The position numbers were made by a program, and so were the translations under genes. Source: Synechococcus sp. WH 8101 (GTDB taxonomy: Bacteria; Cyanobacteriota; Cyanobacteriia; PCC-6307; Cyanobiaceae). Taken from it: a stretch of 64,000 nucleotides of DNA. Position 1 is the stretch's first letter, and the number at the start of each line of letters is the position of its first letter. The notes under the pieces are model-generated. The model did not search any database and was not told the DNA's origin. It was given only the letters and a program-made list of their open reading frames with translations. This document shows positions 26,171-38,798 of the stretch, piece by piece. The DNA lies in assembly GCF_004209775.1 (NCBI RefSeq), contig NZ_CP035914.1, positions 1,798,001-1,862,000 on the forward strand. The letters are read 5' to 3'.

Positions 26171-26539
26171 ATGGCAGCTCCTGAGCTCAATGCGGAACAG
26201 GCTCTCGGCCTGGTGAGCTACTCGCTGATGCAGCGGCTCGCTGACCAGAGCCAGGATCCCCTCCCCTGGCTGGACGCCACCCACTTGCAAGAGAGCGATG
26301 GGCTGCGCCAACTGCGGCAGCGTCTGGAGCTGACGGCCCTGGCGATCGACACCGGCGCCCCGCTGTCCACCAGCGAGGTCACCCACTTACTGGGTGCCCG
26401 ACCAGGGGCGGATGTGGTGGAGCGGGGCGGTCTTCGGGCCCGACGTGTCAGCCGCAACGTGTGGCGGCTGACACGTCTCGACGCTGACTCGCGCTCCTCT
26501 GGCGGCTTCAGCGATGACCGCTTCCGCCGCCGCCTCTGA
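26171..26539 (+). CDS. conserved picocyanobacterial protein next to csoS1D, unknown function
   Basis: This 122-residue soluble protein is divergent from csoS1D. Helical N-terminus (ELNAEQALGLVSYSLMQRL), then a segment resembling a winged-helix or helix-turn-helix (PLSTSEVTHLLGARPGADVV), then a basic tail (GGLRARRVSRNVWRLTRLD, ending FRRRL). The basic C-terminus and HTH-like middle suggest nucleic-acid binding, but I do not recognise a named domain. The same kind of gene is, to my memory, adjacent to csoS1D in relatives, so a link to carboxysomes is possible. Start ATG 26171; the longer frame overlaps csoS1D. Confidence 0.75.
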   Translation: MAAPELNAEQALGLVSYSLMQRLADQSQDPLPWLDATHLQESDGLRQLRQRLELTALAIDTGAPLSTSEVTHLLGARPGADVVERGGLRARRVSRNVWRLTRLDADSRSSGGFSDDRFRRRL

Positions 26540-26559
26540 GACGTCTGAGCGCTGAGGGA

Positions 26560-27081
26560 TCAGGACTGACCTTTGTCACCCTCCTTGGCCTTCTCATCGG
26601 TCTTGGCTCCGTCCTTCTTCGGTGCGGCGGTCTCATCGATTTCCACACACACGGTGGTGGCAGCCAGCTGCTCCTGGGCAGCTACCACAGGCGCGGCCTT
26701 GCCCTTGAGCTTCTCTGCCGCCTGCTCGAGAGTGAGCGACTTGTCTTTGCTCACCGTTTCCACTTCCTTGCGGAAGATGGCAACCTGATCGCGGTATTCC
26801 TTCACCTCAGCCTTGTTGAGCTGCTCTTCGGCGCCCTCAAGCTTGGCCAGGGCCGACTTCAGCTGCTCGCCAGCCTTCTCGGCATCGCCGATCGTGGATT
26901 GGGGCGTCAAAGCGTTGACCGTTTCGAGGGCGGCATCCACATCGACGCGAGCGGCACAGACCGCTTCCACACCCTGGGCCACCTTCACTTCATCCTTGAC
27001 CGCCTTTTTCTCTGGCGATTGACAAGCCGCCAGAACCACGGTCAGGGCGAGAACCGCAGGCAGGACGCGCAAAGGAGACAT
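26560..27081 (-). CDS. predicted lipoprotein, helical, unknown function
   Basis: This 173-residue exported protein has a signal peptide ending in the lipobox LAAC (Cys20). The mature part is almost all charged amphipathic helix (KAGEQLKSALAKLEGAEEQL, LEQAAEKLKGKA) with two further cysteines (AVCAARV, TTVCVEI) that could form a disulfide. The last 25 residues are Lys/Asp/Glu-rich and disordered. I recognise no family. It is divergent from chlN, with 136 bases between that contain no evident regulator motif. Confidence 0.78.
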   Translation of the reverse strand: MSPLRVLPAVLALTVVLAACQSPEKKAVKDEVKVAQGVEAVCAARVDVDAALETVNALTPQSTIGDAEKAGEQLKSALAKLEGAEEQLNKAEVKEYRDQVAIFRKEVETVSKDKSLTLEQAAEKLKGKAAPVVAAQEQLAATTVCVEIDETAAPKKDGAKTDEKAKEGDKGQS

Positions 27082-27205
27082 GGGAGATGCAGAACGATTG
27101 CGGCAGAAATGTAGACGCAGTTTCCTCCGCCCAGACCACCTGATCCCGAAGAGTTCCTGAGTGCAGGCGCCTCAGCCGATTCCGGCGCCACCCTGAAGAC
27201 ATTGA

Positions 27206-28456
<1,251 letters not shown>

Positions 28457-28474
28457 CCCCCACACTCTCACCGC

Positions 28475-30073
28475 ATGGATCTCACCCTCTGGACCTATGA
28501 AGGCCCCCCTCACGTGGGCGCGATGCGGATCGCCGCCTCCATGGAGGGTGTGCACTTCGTGCTGCATGCCCCCCAGGGGGACACCTACGCCGATCTGCTG
28601 TTCACCATGATCGAGCGGCGCGATCGCCGCCCGCCCGTCACCTACACCACGTTTCAGGCCCGTGATCTCAGCGGCGACACGGCGGAGCTGGTGAAGCGAC
28701 ATGTGCGTGAAGCGGTGGATCGCTTCCAGCCCGATGCCCTGCTGGTGGGCGAGAGCTGCACGGCCGAGCTGATTCAGGATCAACCCGGTGCCTTGGCTGC
28801 CGGCATGGGGCTGGAGCTACCGGTTGTGAGCCTGGAGTTGCCGGCTTACAGCAAGAAAGAGAACTGGGGGGCTGCTGAAACGCTTTACCAACTGGTGCGC
28901 GGCCTGCTCCAACATCTGCGCCCTGGCTCCACCGATCACGATCCCTGCGCCTGGCGCCGGCAGGAACGGCGCCCACGGGTGAATCTGATCGGCCCCTCCC
29001 TGCTGGGATTTCGCTGTCGCGATGACGTTCTCGAGATCCGCCGCCTACTGGAGGCGCACGGCATCGAGGTGAATGCCGTGGTGCCCCTGGCTGCCCGGGT
29101 GACGGATGTGGAGCGCCTGCCGCTGGCCGACGCGAATGTGTGCCTGGTTCCAGAGGTCGCCGAACCGTGCTGCACCTGGCTGGAACGCCATTTCGGACAA
29201 CCCTTCACGCGCACGGTGCCGATCGGCATCGGGGCCACCACCGACTTTCTGAAGGAACTGCACAGCCTGCTGGGCCTGGAGGCACCGGATCCACGGGAAG
29301 CCCAGCGTCAGTCGAGGTTGCCCTGGTACGCCGCTTCGGTGGACTCCACCTATCTCACTGGGAAGCGGGTGTTCATTTTCGGAGACGGGAGCCATGCCCT
29401 GGCGGCCGCCCGCATCGCTCAGCAGGAACTGGGGTTCACAGTGGTGGGCCTCGGCACCTACAGCCGCGAGATGGCACGGCCGGTGCGGGCGGCCGCCAGG
29501 GAACTGGGCCTCGAGGCCCTGATCACCGACGACTACCTGAGCGTGGAGGCCGCCATGGCGGACGCAGCACCGGAGCTGGTGCTCGGGACCCAGATGGAAC
29601 GCCACAGCGCCAAGCGACTCGGCATCCCCTGCGCCGTGATCAGCACCCCGATGCATGTGCAGGATGTGCCCGCTCGCTACGCCCCGCAGATGGGTTGGGA
29701 AGGGGCCAATGTGATTTTCGACAGTTGGGTTCACCCACTGATGATGGGGCTGGAGGAACACCTGATCGGCATGTTCCGCCACGACTTCGAGTTTGTGGAT
29801 GACCAGCCGAGCCATCTGGGCCATCTCGGCAGCGCCGACACTGCCAAGCCATCCGGCAGCGATTTTGACGCTGCAGGCTCAGAACCGGACCCCGCAGCGA
29901 ATCTCAACGTGGAGCTGCAATGGACGCGCGATGGTGAAGCGGAGCTGAAAAAGATTCCCTTCTTCGTGCGCGGCAAGGTGAAACGCAACACCGAATGTTT
30001 CGCCAGGCAGCAGGGGAAATATCAGATCGACAGCGAAACGCTGTATGACGCCAAGGCCCACTTCAACACCTAA
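28475..30073 (+). CDS. chlB: light-independent protochlorophyllide reductase subunit B
   Basis: This 532-residue catalytic partner of ChlN reduces ring D of protochlorophyllide without light. [20 protein letters not shown] is the family start; the cluster-binding Asp lies in [12 protein letters not shown] near residue 36, and the [10 protein letters not shown] and [20 protein letters not shown] motifs are conserved. A Pro/Asp/Ala-rich linker (~450-480) precedes the C-terminal helical domain with [18 protein letters not shown]. It lies 18 bases after chlN. Confidence 0.97.
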   Translation: MDLTLWTYEGPPHVGAMRIAASMEGVHFVLHAPQGDTYADLLFTMIERRDRRPPVTYTTFQARDLSGDTAELVKRHVREAVDRFQPDALLVGESCTAELIQDQPGALAAGMGLELPVVSLELPAYSKKENWGAAETLYQLVRGLLQHLRPGSTDHDPCAWRRQERRPRVNLIGPSLLGFRCRDDVLEIRRLLEAHGIEVNAVVPLAARVTDVERLPLADANVCLVPEVAEPCCTWLERHFGQPFTRTVPIGIGATTDFLKELHSLLGLEAPDPREAQRQSRLPWYAASVDSTYLTGKRVFIFGDGSHALAAARIAQQELGFTVVGLGTYSREMARPVRAAARELGLEALITDDYLSVEAAMADAAPELVLGTQMERHSAKRLGIPCAVISTPMHVQDVPARYAPQMGWEGANVIFDSWVHPLMMGLEEHLIGMFRHDFEFVDDQPSHLGHLGSADTAKPSGSDFDAAGSEPDPAANLNVELQWTRDGEAELKKIPFFVRGKVKRNTECFARQQGKYQIDSETLYDAKAHFNT

Positions 30074-30084
30074 AACCGGCAGCA

Positions 30085-31059
<975 letters not shown>

Positions 31060-31061
31060 GA

Positions 31062-32509
<1,448 letters not shown>

Positions 32510-32578
32510 CAGGTCGTTCGCGCGGATGACCGCTTGTAACGCAGCCCGTGGGACCTGCCAAGAGGCCCGATCCTGGGA

Positions 32579-32683
32579 TCAGGCGCGATAGAGGCTGACG
32601 CAGAGACGCACAGCCAACACACCGGCGTGGGCCGCCACCACCAGAGCGATCAGCACTTCAGCTTGGGTAAGGGAGCTGGCCAT
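32579..32683 (-). CDS. psaM: photosystem I reaction centre subunit XII (PsaM)
   Basis: This 34-residue single-pass thylakoid protein contacts the PSI trimer region near PsaB. The pattern of short polar N-terminus, LTQAEVLIALVVAA, and the end RLCVSLYRA matches PsaM (family end RLxxxLYK). The frame is open upstream to 32833, but ATG 32683 gives the normal length. It lies 69 bases upstream of the coiled-coil gene and divergent from the CRR6-like gene. Confidence 0.8.
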   Translation of the reverse strand: MASSLTQAEVLIALVVAAHAGVLAVRLCVSLYRA

Positions 32684-32764
32684 GACGTCGAGAGAAAAAC
32701 ACCACCATTGTTCTCCCAACTCCAACGCAGACGCCATCATTCGCAAAGGCCTGTCACACCGCCC

Positions 32765-33238
32765 ATGTCTGTTCTGGTCTCGCAGGAGGGAATCCGCCGC
32801 CTGGATCTCACGCCCCTGCAGGACTGGCTCCACACCCCCCTGAGCGAGCGCCTGGCCGCTGGGCCGGTGCTGGAGTTGCGTTACGACTGGCCCCGCGACG
32901 GGGACGATCCGCGCGAACTGAGCGAATGCCCGGAACCGCGACTCTGGGCCCTGCGCGCCGATGGTCGCTGCCCCTGGCTACCGCTGCTGCTGGAACGCCA
33001 GGGGGGCTCCCTGGCGCAACATGTGGCGATGCTGGTGCCCCACACCTTCAGCCGTAGTGAAGGACTGCGCTTCGACCCCCAGGCCCTCGAACTCTGGATC
33101 ACCCACCGCCTGATCCTGCTCGACACGCTCGCCAGATCGGAACGCGCATCCCAGCGCGGCAACCTCACCTTGATGGCCCAGAGCCTCGGCTATGAGCTCG
33201 ATCCAGGCTTCTGGCAGCTGCTGGATCAGGCGCCCTGA
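32765..33238 (+). CDS. CRR6-like NDH-1 assembly factor
   Basis: This 157-residue soluble protein resembles CRR6, needed in chloroplasts and cyanobacteria to assemble the NdhI-containing arm of NDH-1. Family-like blocks are LDLTPLQDWLHTPL, LELRYDWPRDGDDPRELSE and AMLVPHTFSRSEGLRF. ATG 32765 is taken rather than the longer frame from 32627, which runs antisense to psaM. It ends convergent with the TauE-type permease gene, overlapping by 13 bases. Confidence 0.83.
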   Translation: MSVLVSQEGIRRLDLTPLQDWLHTPLSERLAAGPVLELRYDWPRDGDDPRELSECPEPRLWALRADGRCPWLPLLLERQGGSLAQHVAMLVPHTFSRSEGLRFDPQALELWITHRLILLDTLARSERASQRGNLTLMAQSLGYELDPGFWQLLDQAP

Positions 33239-33999
33239 TGCAGGGCGAGCATCACGGCCCGGCGACCGCTGTCGATCGCCAGCAACAGGGAGAGTCCTCG
33301 GAGCATCCAGGCCAGACGGGCACCGCCCACCCGATCGAGCCGGGAAGCCGTCCACTGGGCCGCCACAGCCGCCACAGCCCCCAGGGCAAGGCCCAGCACA
33401 GGCACGCCCCGAGCGTCTCCCAGAAACTGGAGGGACGCCGCACTGGAGGAACAGGCCACGGCCAAGGTGCTGAAGCGGATCGCCAGATGAATGGGCACCG
33501 CCAGCCCGCGCACCATCAGGGGCACCATCACCAGGCCGCCGCCCAGACCCAACAGCCCCCCGGCCAACCCCGCCACCCCTCCGACGGCCGCCAGGGGCGC
33601 CAAAGGCAGCGGGCGAGCATCAACCTCCTCAGAAGCCGCGGCATCCGCCTGGATCGTGAGCGCGAGCATCAAATACAACAGGGCCTGAAGACCGAGCAGA
33701 TGCCAATCCGCCGCAAAGCGCCCGAGCCGGCTGAACACCAAGGCCGCCAGAAACGCCGCCAGACCGATGGCGAGTCCAGGCCGCAGCGGCAGGCGGCGAC
33801 GGCGCACATGGGAGAGCGTGCCCCCGAGGGCCGTGGGAACGATCGCGAAGGTGCTGGTGGCCAGAGCCTGATGCGGCGTCAGCCCCATCCAGAGCAACAA
33901 CGGAGCGAAGATCAGACCGCCGCCGATTCCCAGCAACCCCGCCAGGGCACCGGCCAGCAGGCCCAGGGGCACCACCACCAGTAGATCCCCGAGCTCCAT
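33226..33999 (-). CDS. TauE/SafE-family membrane permease
   Basis: This 257-residue polytopic protein has about eight membrane segments and the duplicated glycine-rich motif of the family (LAGLLGIGGGLIFAPLLL near residue 20 and LAGGLLGLGGGLVMVPLMV near 150). Members export sulfite, sulfoacetate or other anions; the substrate here is unknown. ATG 33999 is chosen; this codon overlaps the ATG of the divergent lipoate-ligase-like gene (shared CATG). Confidence 0.88.
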   Translation of the reverse strand: MELGDLLVVVPLGLLAGALAGLLGIGGGLIFAPLLLWMGLTPHQALATSTFAIVPTALGGTLSHVRRRRLPLRPGLAIGLAAFLAALVFSRLGRFAADWHLLGLQALLYLMLALTIQADAAASEEVDARPLPLAPLAAVGGVAGLAGGLLGLGGGLVMVPLMVRGLAVPIHLAIRFSTLAVACSSSAASLQFLGDARGVPVLGLALGAVAAVAAQWTASRLDRVGGARLAWMLRGLSLLLAIDSGRRAVMLALHQGA

Positions 34000-34762
34000 G
34001 CATGCCAAGACAACATCCGCATCCTGCCGCTCCAGCCACCCAGGGGAAGGCTGGCGACTGCCATTCCTGGAGTTGGATGGGCCCGAGCAAATGGCCCTGG
34101 ATCGGTGGTTGCTGGAGCGCAGCGTGCAGCAGCCCGACAGCGGCCCCGTGTTGCGCTTCTACGGCTGGCGCGGCCCCTGGCTGTCGTTGGGACGTCACCA
34201 GGGCCGCCTACCGGAGCACTGGCGAACGATGGCCGCCGCCGGCTCCGTGTCCCTGGTGCGACGCCCCAGTGGCGGTGGCGCAGTGCTCCATGCCGGCGGG
34301 CTCACCTACGCCCTGATCTGGCCCCAGGCGCCCCGCCACCGACGCCAGGCCTACGGCTACACCGCCGCCTGGCTGATAGACGGCTTCCGCCGACTCGGGT
34401 ACCCGCTCCAGTGCGGCGAACAAGCGGCTGAGGCCGGAGCCAGGGATTGTTTCGCCACGGCAAGCCCGGCGGACCTGGTGGACGCGCTGGGGCAGAAGCG
34501 CATCGGCAGCGCCCAGTACTGGCGCCACGGCCATCTGCTCCAGCACGGTGAAATCCTGATCGAACCGCCGCCGCAACTCTGGATGGAACTGTTCGGCGGT
34601 CCAGCACCGGACCCACTGCCTGGGCTGAGCCGCAAGCAACTGATCCAGGCCCTGCAAACGAGCCTGGAAGAACGCTGGGATCCTCTGCGCTGGATCGACA
34701 AGACCCTGATGCTGGAAGAGGGGGAGCTGAACCCTTACCGACTGGAGACTCGGCCCACCTGA
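33998..34762 (+). CDS. lipoate/biotin protein ligase A family protein
   Basis: This 254-residue protein has the LplA/LipB/BirA catalytic fold: MALDRWLLE start of the core, GRHQGRL, the RRPSGGGAVLHAGGLTYAL lipoate-binding block and the ligase Lys in GQKRIGSAQYWRHGHLLQHGEILI. It may attach or transfer lipoyl/octanoyl groups to 2-oxoacid dehydrogenases or GcvH. The first ~28 residues are weakly conserved and the true start may lie inside; ATG 33998 overlaps the divergent permease start. It overlaps the convergent site-2 protease gene by 28 bases. Confidence 0.85.
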   Translation: MHAKTTSASCRSSHPGEGWRLPFLELDGPEQMALDRWLLERSVQQPDSGPVLRFYGWRGPWLSLGRHQGRLPEHWRTMAAAGSVSLVRRPSGGGAVLHAGGLTYALIWPQAPRHRRQAYGYTAAWLIDGFRRLGYPLQCGEQAAEAGARDCFATASPADLVDALGQKRIGSAQYWRHGHLLQHGEILIEPPPQLWMELFGGPAPDPLPGLSRKQLIQALQTSLEERWDPLRWIDKTLMLEEGELNPYRLETRPT

Positions 34763-36024
34763 ACGGTGCCGTCGTCCTCGAGCAGCCCCGAAGCACGCAT
34801 CGCCTCAACCGCCTGAACAAGGGGAAGGCCGAAGGGATAGGTGTTCTGTCGCCGGGCCGCCTGCAGCAGCGGCGGTGGCAATCGCAAGGCCATGGCCTTG
34901 AGCACGGCCTCTCCCAGATCACTGCGATCAAGGGTGCCACCGGGCAGCCCGGCCCGATTGATCACCAAGAGGCGACCCTGCGGGCTGGATTCCAGCGCCG
35001 GAACCGCCTGCCAGAGCGGTGCTGTCTCGGCAATGGAGGGGAGCTCGGTCAGGGGCTGGAGGTGATCCGCCAGGCGCTGGCGGTCCCATTGCTGCACAGG
35101 CAGATCCCTGAGGGGCGCGTCGGTGACATAACCCACCCAACGACCGTCGCGCGTCACCAGCACCCAGTCACCGAGTGGATCGGCGCCGTCGCTGTCATCC
35201 GCACCGGCCAGCCGCAGCTGGGACAGGCGGCGCAGGGGCTGATCGGCTTCAAGCACCCGAAACCGACGGCTGGCCGCCTCGGCCACGGTGACACGGCGCA
35301 GCACCTGCTGCAGCGCCAGGATCTGGCTCTGGCTTCGGGAGGCGCCGAGACCGAACCAGCCCAGCATCACCAGCCAGAGCGCACCGATGCCACCTCCACG
35401 CAGAAACATCCAGGCTCCGAGCACGATCGCGAACAGAGACAGGAAGCGGCCCGTGGCGGTGGCCACCTGGATCCCCTTGCGCTGGCTCCCGGTCCATTGC
35501 CAGACCAGAGCCTTGAGGATCAATCCCCCATCCAGGGGGAGTCCGGGCAGAAGATTGAACAGGGCGAGCACCAGATTGAGCGCTCCCAACTGGCCCACCA
35601 GGTTGCCGAGCAGGGGGCTGACGTGACTGGCCTGATGCATGGACGACAGGAACAGCCCAGCCAGCACAAGGCTGACCAACGGACCAGCGGCAGCCACCCG
35701 CAGGGCCCCCATCGGAGTGGGGCACTCCCGTTCCACGCTGGCGACACCGCCCAGGAGAAACAGGGTGATGCTGCGCACCTTCACACCTTCCTGCAGCGCC
35801 ACAAGGGAATGGCCCAGTTCGTGCAGCAACACGGACGCGAACAGAAGCAGGGCCGTGAACAACCCCAGCAACCAGCTGAGCCAGGGACCGCTCGCCTGAG
35901 CGGCGGGCAGCGAAGCGACCTGATTCTGGAACGCGAGCGTGGCCAGCATCAGAATCACGAACCAACTGGGATGCACCCGCAGGGGAATACCCCTGATCCG
36001 CATCAACTCCCAGCCCTGACCCAC
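34735..36024 (-). CDS. site-2-type intramembrane zinc metalloprotease (M50) with CBS domains
   Basis: This 429-residue protein has several membrane helices. The zinc motif HELGH is at residues 68-72 and the third ligand is in NLLPGLPLDGG (Asp165). After the membrane part (~225) comes a CBS-like pair (VLEADQPLRRLSQL, WVLVTRDGRWVGYV and LLVINRAGLPGG). Such proteases cleave membrane-bound anti-sigma factors or regulators; CBS pairs often sense nucleotides. The start is GTG 36024 or ATG 36003. Confidence 0.9.
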   Translation of the reverse strand: MGQGWELMRIRGIPLRVHPSWFVILMLATLAFQNQVASLPAAQASGPWLSWLLGLFTALLLFASVLLHELGHSLVALQEGVKVRSITLFLLGGVASVERECPTPMGALRVAAAGPLVSLVLAGLFLSSMHQASHVSPLLGNLVGQLGALNLVLALFNLLPGLPLDGGLILKALVWQWTGSQRKGIQVATATGRFLSLFAIVLGAWMFLRGGGIGALWLVMLGWFGLGASRSQSQILALQQVLRRVTVAEAASRRFRVLEADQPLRRLSQLRLAGADDSDGADPLGDWVLVTRDGRWVGYVTDAPLRDLPVQQWDRQRLADHLQPLTELPSIAETAPLWQAVPALESSPQGRLLVINRAGLPGGTLDRSDLGEAVLKAMALRLPPPLLQAARRQNTYPFGLPLVQAVEAMRASGLLEDDGTVQVGRVSSR

Positions 36025-36088
36025 GCGTCAACCTCCACCGGGCTGTGCAGTATCCCGGAATGACTTCATCCTAGAAACAGTTCCTCCG

Positions 36089-36763
36089 ATGTCCCGATCG
36101 CCCCTCGCCCTCAAGATCTGCGGACTGACGGATCCGGCCCAGGCTCTGGCGATCGCCGCCCTCGGCGTCGATGCCATCGGTGTGATCGGCGTTCCTGGCT
36201 CCCCCCGCTATCTCCCGGAGAGGGAACGTCGTGAGCTGTTTTCGACCCTGCAGCGCCACCATCCCGCAGTCCTGCGGGTGTGGGTGGTAGCGGATCTCGA
36301 GGATGGGGCCATCGCAGCCGGGCTGAGCGGCCCAGGCCGCCCGACGGTGGTGCAGCTGCATGGATCGGAGACCCCGGAGCGGTGCCTCTGGCTGAGGCGA
36401 CACCACCCGACACTGCAGTGGTGGAAAGCGCTGCGCATCCGGCAACCCGCCGATCTGGATCAGCTGATCCGCTACGCCGAGGCCGTGGATGGCTTGCTGC
36501 TGGATGCCTGGAGCCCCGAGCAATTGGGGGGCACCGGCCATCGCCTCGATCTGCACTGGCTCGACACCCTTCAGGACCGCCTGCCGGCTGGCATGCCGTG
36601 GTGGCTGGCCGGCGGCATCAGCGCCGAATGGGTTCCGGAACTGCGCCAGCGGGTGGAGCCCCATGGCCTCGATGCCTCCAGTCGCCTGGAAACGGCCCCC
36701 GGGGTGAAAGACCTGCAACGGGTCAAGGAACTGATCGATGCCATCCGCCCTGGAGCGGGATAA
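36089..36763 (+). CDS. trpF: phosphoribosylanthranilate isomerase (TrpF)
   Basis: This 224-residue TIM-barrel enzyme carries out the third step of tryptophan synthesis. The catalytic Cys is in LKICGLTD (residue ~11), the general acid Asp in GLLLDAWS, and the phosphate site in LAGGISAEWV and GLDASSRLE. The last motif departs from the usual DxSSGVE (Arg-Leu for Gly-Val). It stands apart from other trp genes. Confidence 0.93.
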   Translation: MSRSPLALKICGLTDPAQALAIAALGVDAIGVIGVPGSPRYLPERERRELFSTLQRHHPAVLRVWVVADLEDGAIAAGLSGPGRPTVVQLHGSETPERCLWLRRHHPTLQWWKALRIRQPADLDQLIRYAEAVDGLLLDAWSPEQLGGTGHRLDLHWLDTLQDRLPAGMPWWLAGGISAEWVPELRQRVEPHGLDASSRLETAPGVKDLQRVKELIDAIRPGAG

Positions 36764-36789
36764 GTTGAGCGCTTCGATTCAGCATTCGG

Positions 36790-37302
36790 ATGGGTTCTGC
36801 CCCGCTTCGCCTCGCCACCCTCGGTGTGGCTTCCCTGCTGCTGGTGACCCAGGCGAGTGCGGGCCGCGGCCAAGGCATGTTGGCCGGATGCCGCCTGGTG
36901 AACGGCAGTCTCCAATGCGTCCCGGGCCTCACGACGAGCCCGCAGCAGCAGATTCAGATCCTGGACGGGGAAATCAGCCAGGATCAACAGGAGGAGGGAG
37001 CGATCGAGCAGACGATCCAAAACCTGAAGCGTTTCGAACTGGTGGGGGAAGCCAGGCAGGGAGCGTTGATCCGCGCCGAGCTGATGCTTCAGGGGGACAA
37101 CGTGCAGGAAGTTCACATTCACTGGTACCGGCGCCAGGGCGATGGCTCCTGGATCCTGGTGGATGACATCAGTGAAAGCACTTACCGCATCGGGCCCGAT
37201 GATGCGGGCGCATCAGTGATGGCGGTGCTCACCGTCCAAACCGACGACGGAACGGTCCGACGCCTGCAGAGCAACGCCATTGGACCGGTACCAACAATCT
37301 GA
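36790..37302 (+). CDS. secreted protein of unknown function
   Basis: This 170-residue protein has a signal peptide (residues 1-24, cleaved after ASA) and two early cysteines (AGCRL, LQCVPG) that could pair. A helical Gln/Glu-rich stretch (EISQDQQEEGAIEQTIQNL) is followed by a beta-rich Ig-like C-terminal half (VQEVHIHWYRRQGDGSWILV, VMAVLTVQTDDGTVRR). No named family is recognised. It follows trpF by 26 bases and is convergent with folE. Confidence 0.75.
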   Translation: MGSAPLRLATLGVASLLLVTQASAGRGQGMLAGCRLVNGSLQCVPGLTTSPQQQIQILDGEISQDQQEEGAIEQTIQNLKRFELVGEARQGALIRAELMLQGDNVQEVHIHWYRRQGDGSWILVDDISESTYRIGPDDAGASVMAVLTVQTDDGTVRRLQSNAIGPVPTI

Positions 37303-37307
37303 GAAGC

Positions 37308-38054
37308 TCAGGTGCTCAGAAGAGCTTCCTGCTGGCGGACGAGTTCAAAGAATTCCTGCTTCAGGCTCGGATCGTGACGGAAATCGCCGCGCACCACTGA
37401 GTTGACCATGCTGGTTTGCGGTTCACGCACACCCCGCCACTTCATGCAGTAGTGCTGGGCTTTCACGATGATTCCGAGCCCCTGGGGTTCGCAGAGTCGC
37501 TCGATTTCATCCGCAAGGATCATCACCGCTTCTTCCTGAATGTGCGGGCGTGAAAACACCCAGTCGGCCACTCGCGTGAACTTGGAGAGTCCGATCACAC
37601 GACTGCCTGGCTTGATCCCAATCCAACAGTTGCCCATGATCGGCACCAAATGGTGAGAGCAGGCAGAGCGCACCGTGATCGGTCCGACCGTGTAAATCTC
37701 ATCCAGCTGTTTCACATTCGGAAAACTGGCGATCTTCGGCTGCTGGTGATAGCGCCCTTTGAACACCTCGTGGAGATACATGCGAGCCACGCGCTCAGCA
37801 GTTTCCTCGGTGTTGTGATCATTCTCGATGTCAATCACCAGAGCACGCAGCAGGTCGCGCACGCGGTCCGCCACTTCCTGCTCGAGCCCTTCGAGTTCTC
37901 CGTCGAGAATGTGATCGGCAATGTTGTCATTGGCCAGAAACGTGGCGCCGGCAGATCTGAGTCGGGCACGAATGCGCTCAGACATCGACTGCGACAGCAA
38001 GGGAGCTGTCTCACGGCTGAGTCCGTTGGCTGAAGCAGGAAGCGTGGAAGTCAT
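37308..38054 (-). CDS. folE: GTP cyclohydrolase I (FolE)
   Basis: This 248-residue enzyme converts GTP to dihydroneopterin triphosphate, the start of folate and pterin synthesis. The zinc/active-site motif is CSHHLVPIMG, with the second Cys in VKAQHYCMKWRGV, and RVQEE-type helices precede it (RPHIQEEAVMILADEIE). The extended N-terminal ~45 residues are variable. It is the last gene of the ado-aar-accA-SDR-folE run. Confidence 0.95.
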   Translation of the reverse strand: MTSTLPASANGLSRETAPLLSQSMSERIRARLRSAGATFLANDNIADHILDGELEGLEQEVADRVRDLLRALVIDIENDHNTEETAERVARMYLHEVFKGRYHQQPKIASFPNVKQLDEIYTVGPITVRSACSHHLVPIMGNCWIGIKPGSRVIGLSKFTRVADWVFSRPHIQEEAVMILADEIERLCEPQGLGIIVKAQHYCMKWRGVREPQTSMVNSVVRGDFRHDPSLKQEFFELVRQQEALLST

Positions 38055-38066
38055 GAAAGCCGGTTA

Positions 38067-38774
38067 TCAGAAAGCGCCAGTCGCTGGCATCAGAGTGAGA
38101 TCCTCGATCACCTGCGTGGCGGGTTGCTGGGCGAGGTGAAGAAGGGCTGCCGCCGCCTGTTCGAGAGGAAGCATGGCACGGCGGTCGAAATCGCTCTGCA
38201 CCGTGGACGAGTCCCAGAGGGGGGAATCGACAGCACCGAGTGTGAGCGTGCAAGCCCGAATTCCATGCGGGCGCTCCTCCTCCGCCAGACATCGGGTGAA
38301 GCTAGCCAGTGCCGCCTTGGTGGTGCAGTACGCACCCCAGCCGGGAAAGGCATGGCGGGCGGCATGGCTGCTCACATTGATCACCAAACCTCCGGAGGGG
38401 CGCATCACGGGCACCACCGCGGCACACATCTGGAAGACGCTGGTGAGGTTGAGCTGGAACAACCATTGCCAGCGCTCGAGAGGCATCGCGAGCAGATCAC
38501 CGGTCCAAGCGGCACCGGCATTGTTGATCAGCACGGAGGGGCGCAGCCCCTCACTCAAGAGGGCGGCGACACCCTCAGCGATGGCCTCGGGATCCGCCAG
38601 ATCAATCGCCCGATAGCGAACGTTTCGCCCGGATGCAGACAACTCGCTGGCGAGGGATTGGAGTGCCGCTTCACTGCGGGCGACGAGAAGCAGATCCCAG
38701 CCCGCCTTGGCGAACTGTCTCGCGGCGGCGTGACCGATGCCTCGAGACGCTCCGGTGATCAGAACAGAGGGCAA
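38067..38774 (-). CDS. short-chain dehydrogenase/reductase
   Basis: This 235-residue Rossmann oxidoreductase has the cofactor motif GASRGIGHAAA (TGxxxGIG class), NNAGAAWTG, the Ser-Tyr-Lys triad in VINVSSHAARH / WGAYCTTKAAL, and PG-type loop replaced by LTLGAVDSPLW. The substrate is unknown. Position between accA and folE, with 24- and 12-base gaps, suggests co-transcription, possibly in lipid or pterin metabolism (inference). Confidence 0.87.
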   Translation of the reverse strand: MPSVLITGASRGIGHAAARQFAKAGWDLLLVARSEAALQSLASELSASGRNVRYRAIDLADPEAIAEGVAALLSEGLRPSVLINNAGAAWTGDLLAMPLERWQWLFQLNLTSVFQMCAAVVPVMRPSGGLVINVSSHAARHAFPGWGAYCTTKAALASFTRCLAEEERPHGIRACTLTLGAVDSPLWDSSTVQSDFDRRAMLPLEQAAAALLHLAQQPATQVIEDLTLMPATGAF

Positions 38775-38798
38775 GATGCCGTTGCAAGCCTCGACACC

